NCBI GenBank assembly: GCA_012295275.1
Contig: CM022678.1
Span: forward strand, 15,448,045 to 15,475,544
Direction: 5' to 3'
DNA: 27,500 nt
From: Chrysomallon squamiferum
Lineage: Eukaryota > Mollusca > Gastropoda > Neomphalida > Peltospiridae
Part shown: positions 1 to 27,500 of the stretch, piece after piece
Numbering within the stretch: the stretch's first letter is position 1
Layout of the letters: the number at the start of each line of letters is the position of its first letter
Program-made: the position numbers and the translations under genes
Notes under the pieces: generated by a model
Database searches by the model: none
Told to the model about the DNA's origin: nothing
What the model saw: only the letters and a program-made list of their open reading frames with translations

Positions 1-2246
1 AATTAATGGATATTTTCATTTTCATATCTTATATTTCATTATTTGTTACATGAATAATTATAAATTTTTAACACTAAATATGCTTAATAAATAATATTGC
101 ACAGATGATTTAATAAAGTAAATAAAAAATGTTTACAAGCAATAATGACATTATATTATTGCAAATATTAAGGGACTATAGGCATGCTGAAATCAAAGAT
201 AAAAATTCACATCAACATTTTGCTAAGAAGAAAAACTGATAAAAGTTTCATTAATTTGTGAATGATTATTTTTCTGCTGGACTAACACTGAAGTGAGGAC
301 ATGTAGGTATTTTCTTAAAATTATAGATTTTAGAATATAATTTTATATTTATTTAGTAATAGTATTATTGCTACTATTCTTGTTTTTACTGCTGATGTAA
401 ATGTTCATGTTTTTTCCCCTTCTTTTTTATTGGATTTTCTTTTTTTATTCTTCTTGTTCATATTGTTATTACTGTTGATGATGGTGGTAGTCATGATGGT
501 GATGTTTTTGACTTTTTCTTATATTTGTTTTGGAAGCGTGTTGAGGTTACAGAGAAATTGAATGAAGCACACAACAACAACAAACTATTGTATATTTTTT
601 TCATTTTCTTAACAGTAACCATTAGTAATATTATTCAAGCTATTCAGAGCTATCTGTTATGAACTTTGTGTATCATTTGCTAGACTTCTTCAACCTGTCT
701 CAAATATGCTTGTATTATGATTGTTTACATAACACCACTCAGTTTCCAAAAATCTGGTTTCTACAGGTTGTGAATCTTTTATCTGAAATGCTTGAGACCA
801 GAAGTGCTTCGGATTTCAGAATGTATAGGATTTTAGATTACTAGGAGATGAGAATAGGATGTAAGTCTAAATACAAATTCCATTTATATTTTATATACGG
901 TATACAGGTGGTGTGCAGGATTTTCTGTAGAATATTTAAAATAATTTTGTGCTTAAAATAAAGTTTGTATATGCAAAACATTCCTAAAATTGAAAGGTAC
1001 CAATATTTCTGCTGCTTGGAAAAAGTTTTTGGCTATGGAGCCGTATGGATTTTAGAATTTTTGAATAATGGATCCTCAGCCTGTAAAACTAAAGTGTGGT
1101 ATCTGCTGTCCTGTTTGAAGTTTTAAGTTAAAGATTTCTTGCTTATATTCAAAAACAATCTAACACTGTAACTATAAGCTAAAGCATATTAAGCTGGCAC
1201 ATTTAAATTTAATGATATTTATTTAGTAATAAAACTAATTATTACTAACATATGTATGTCAATATTGTATCAAGTATATAAATTATGTATGTGTATGTGT
1301 TTTGTGTTTGATTTATTTGAGTTTGTATAAATATGTGTTTGAATGAGTATGTGTGTTAACATGTATGTGAGTGTACAAGCATGTGCATGTGTGTTTATAG
1401 TGTGTATATGTGTGTTTTTGACTGAGAGAAGGTGTTTGCAGGTTTGTGTGAGGGTGCTTGTCTGTATGTGTGTATGTTTGTATACATATTTGAATAAATA
1501 AATGAAAACAACTTAAACTATCAATAAATTCTTTAATCTGTAAATATTCATAAAACTTAAACAACACAAGGAAAATATGCTGTTACTTCATTATATAAGT
1601 AAGTGTATGTATATACAGTAATAAATAATATTCTAAATAATAATCACAGACATTAAAACATTGTTCAGAATACAGAAAGAATTTTTTTATTTTTTTATTT
1701 ACAATTTAAATCTCTCTGAATCTTCATCGTTAGAATGACTTGTCAATATACTACTCGGTTACAGTATTTAGACATTTTGTATAATGATGCTACACAACCT
1801 TGCTGTCACATAGAGATGAAAATATATATCTTTATGTGACATTGTTTTATTAAACTACATGATATTTTCTAATTATCGTTAGTTTTATATGTAACAGTAA
1901 TATATATTTTTTTATTTATTTAATTTAATTTATTTTATTTTATTTCAAAATAAGATGAATATGACATTATTTATGATTCTCTGGTTCAGTAAACCTTTTA
2001 AAAATGTCCTCAGAAATGTCTGTGAAATATTTTTACATAATTACTATTATTATGACTTTTTAAAAAGTCACTGAACAAAACATTTATTAACATTATTTGG
2101 TGACGTGTAGGATCAAAATATAATGTAGACTGTGTTTCTAATATTTTATATGTATTTTTCATGTCAGTAGTTAATTTAACATAACGAAAGGTGTTTAGTT
2201 TTTTGAAATAGTCAATAAAAGTGATTAAACTTCTGTGTAATTCTGT
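1..2246. other. 3' UTR and downstream flank, no gene seen
   Basis: AT-rich sequence with no ORF of recognisable product on either strand. The minus-strand 3' UTR must occupy its right-hand end. There are short T-rich and TG-rich patches around 420-500 and 1285-1480. The small ORFs (for example 659-844 plus, 1313-1567 minus) have low-complexity or unremarkable translations and no splice-linked partner. Confidence 0.6.
2083..2088 (-). promoter_or_regulatory. Candidate polyadenylation signal AATAAA
   Basis: This is the first AATAAA on the minus strand after the stop, about 160 nt downstream, with a T/G-rich stretch after it. Other AATAAA words occur further down near 1910-1940, so the true 3' end is undetermined in this AT-rich sequence. 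Confidence 0.35.
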
Positions 2247-26792
<24,546 letters not shown>

Positions 26793-27500
26793 CTGAAACA
26801 CCATAAAACATGATACTGAAATAACATGATACATGAAATAACACAAGTCTTGGTAAATTAATAATAAAAATAGAAAATATGAAACTGAAATAATTATAAA
26901 TTAATATTAAACAGTGATACTGAAATACTATTAAACATGATACTGAAATAACATTAAACATGATACTGAAACAGCATGGAATATAATACTGAAACAACAT
27001 GAAACATGATGCTGAAATAACATGGAATATGATACTGAAATGACATAAGACATGATACTGTAATACCATTAAATATAATAAGTATATGACTGATATTGAA
27101 ATGTCATAAAACATAATACAGAAAAACATTAAACATGATAACGAAATGCTGTTTAATACGATACTGAATAACATTAAACTTGATACTAAATAACAATAAA
27201 TTTGATATTAAACTAATAATAACTAATAATAAATTAAATATGAAACTGATATAATATTAAACATAATACTTTTAAACATGATGCTGAAATAATATGCAAT
27301 ATAATGTTAAATAATTAATTACGATACTGAAATAATATTGAGCACGATGGTGAAATACTGTTAAATCTGTTACTGAGAAACCATTAAACATTATATTGAA
27401 TAATACTGATATACTCAAATACTCTTAAACATGGTACTGAAATAAGATTAAATATTATTCGAAAATACAGAAATCACATTAAACATGATTCTGAAATAAC
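26793..27500. repeat. CATGATACTGAAATAA minisatellite, copy cluster 3 (runs off the window)
   Basis: Units of about 20-25 bp (AACATGATACTGAAATAAC) fill the intron upstream of exon B1 to the window edge. The first lies within 25 bp of the genuine B1 acceptor, and its transcribed strand offers GTTATTTCAG in nearly every unit. Confidence 0.92.

Noticed and set aside
659-844. Plus-strand 61-codon ORF
   Set aside because: No recognisable domain and no splice or promoter context; its length is ordinary for chance in this composition.
2053-2070. 18-bp perfect palindrome TGACTTTTTAAAAAGTCA downstream of the stop
   Set aside because: The stem is A/T-dominated and such palindromes are expected by chance in this AT-rich flank; no loop, T-tract function or conservation can be shown.

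Overview
This is a eukaryotic, animal-type genomic window. It is AT-rich and saturated with microsatellites and minisatellites. It holds one recognisable gene, on the minus strand: the 3' part of a multi-exon gene for a large cadherin-repeat, single-pass membrane protein. I reconstructed 25 coding exons from 26792 down to the stop codon at 2247, about 4.64 kb of coding sequence or roughly 1,544 codons. Every junction has GT..AG introns and compatible phases. The 5' end of the gene, with signal peptide, promoter and first exons, lies beyond 27500. The (CA)n/(GATA)n/(TAA)n-rich introns and the divergent cadherin would suit a lophotrochozoan invertebrate such as a mollusc, but I cannot name the species or the ortholog.

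The encoded protein, N to C within the window, is one partial and about thirteen complete cadherin-like (EC) domains. These are followed by a Thr/Pro, Asn and Gly/Ser-rich membrane-proximal linker, a transmembrane helix, and a short cytoplasmic tail of about 70 residues spread over three exons. The EC region is built from a higher-order unit of eight exon types (called A to H here) that together encode about five EC domains. The types recur in the same order with the same intron phases: B1-C1-D1-E1-F1-G1-H1, then A2 to H2, then A3 to F3. One exon, E3 at 5447..5697, is 251 nt instead of the expected 252 and changes frame at an A-run. It is either a sequence error or a lesion that would remove the TM and tail.

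Layout from low to high coordinate: 1-2246 is 3' UTR and flank with no gene seen; 2247-4193 holds the tail, TM and linker exons; 4678-9201 holds module 3; 9542-18660 holds module 2; 19035-26792 holds module 1; 26793-27500 is intron. Introns make up most of the window. They contain (GA)n, (CA)n, (GATA)n, (TAA)n, (ACT)n and (AT)n tracts, large minisatellites, and a degenerate Tigger/pogo-like DNA transposon at about 22973-23406.

The most unusual feature is that several minisatellites are built from splice junctions. A 66-bp array (14101-15745) carries 23 extra copies of the exon E2 acceptor plus the first bases of that exon. A 61/65-bp array (19203-20500) does the same for exon H1. A 38/39-bp array (about 8217-9057) starts at the donor of exon A3. 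A fourth, AT-rich array family (24180-27500) carries acceptor-like TTATTTCAG in each unit.
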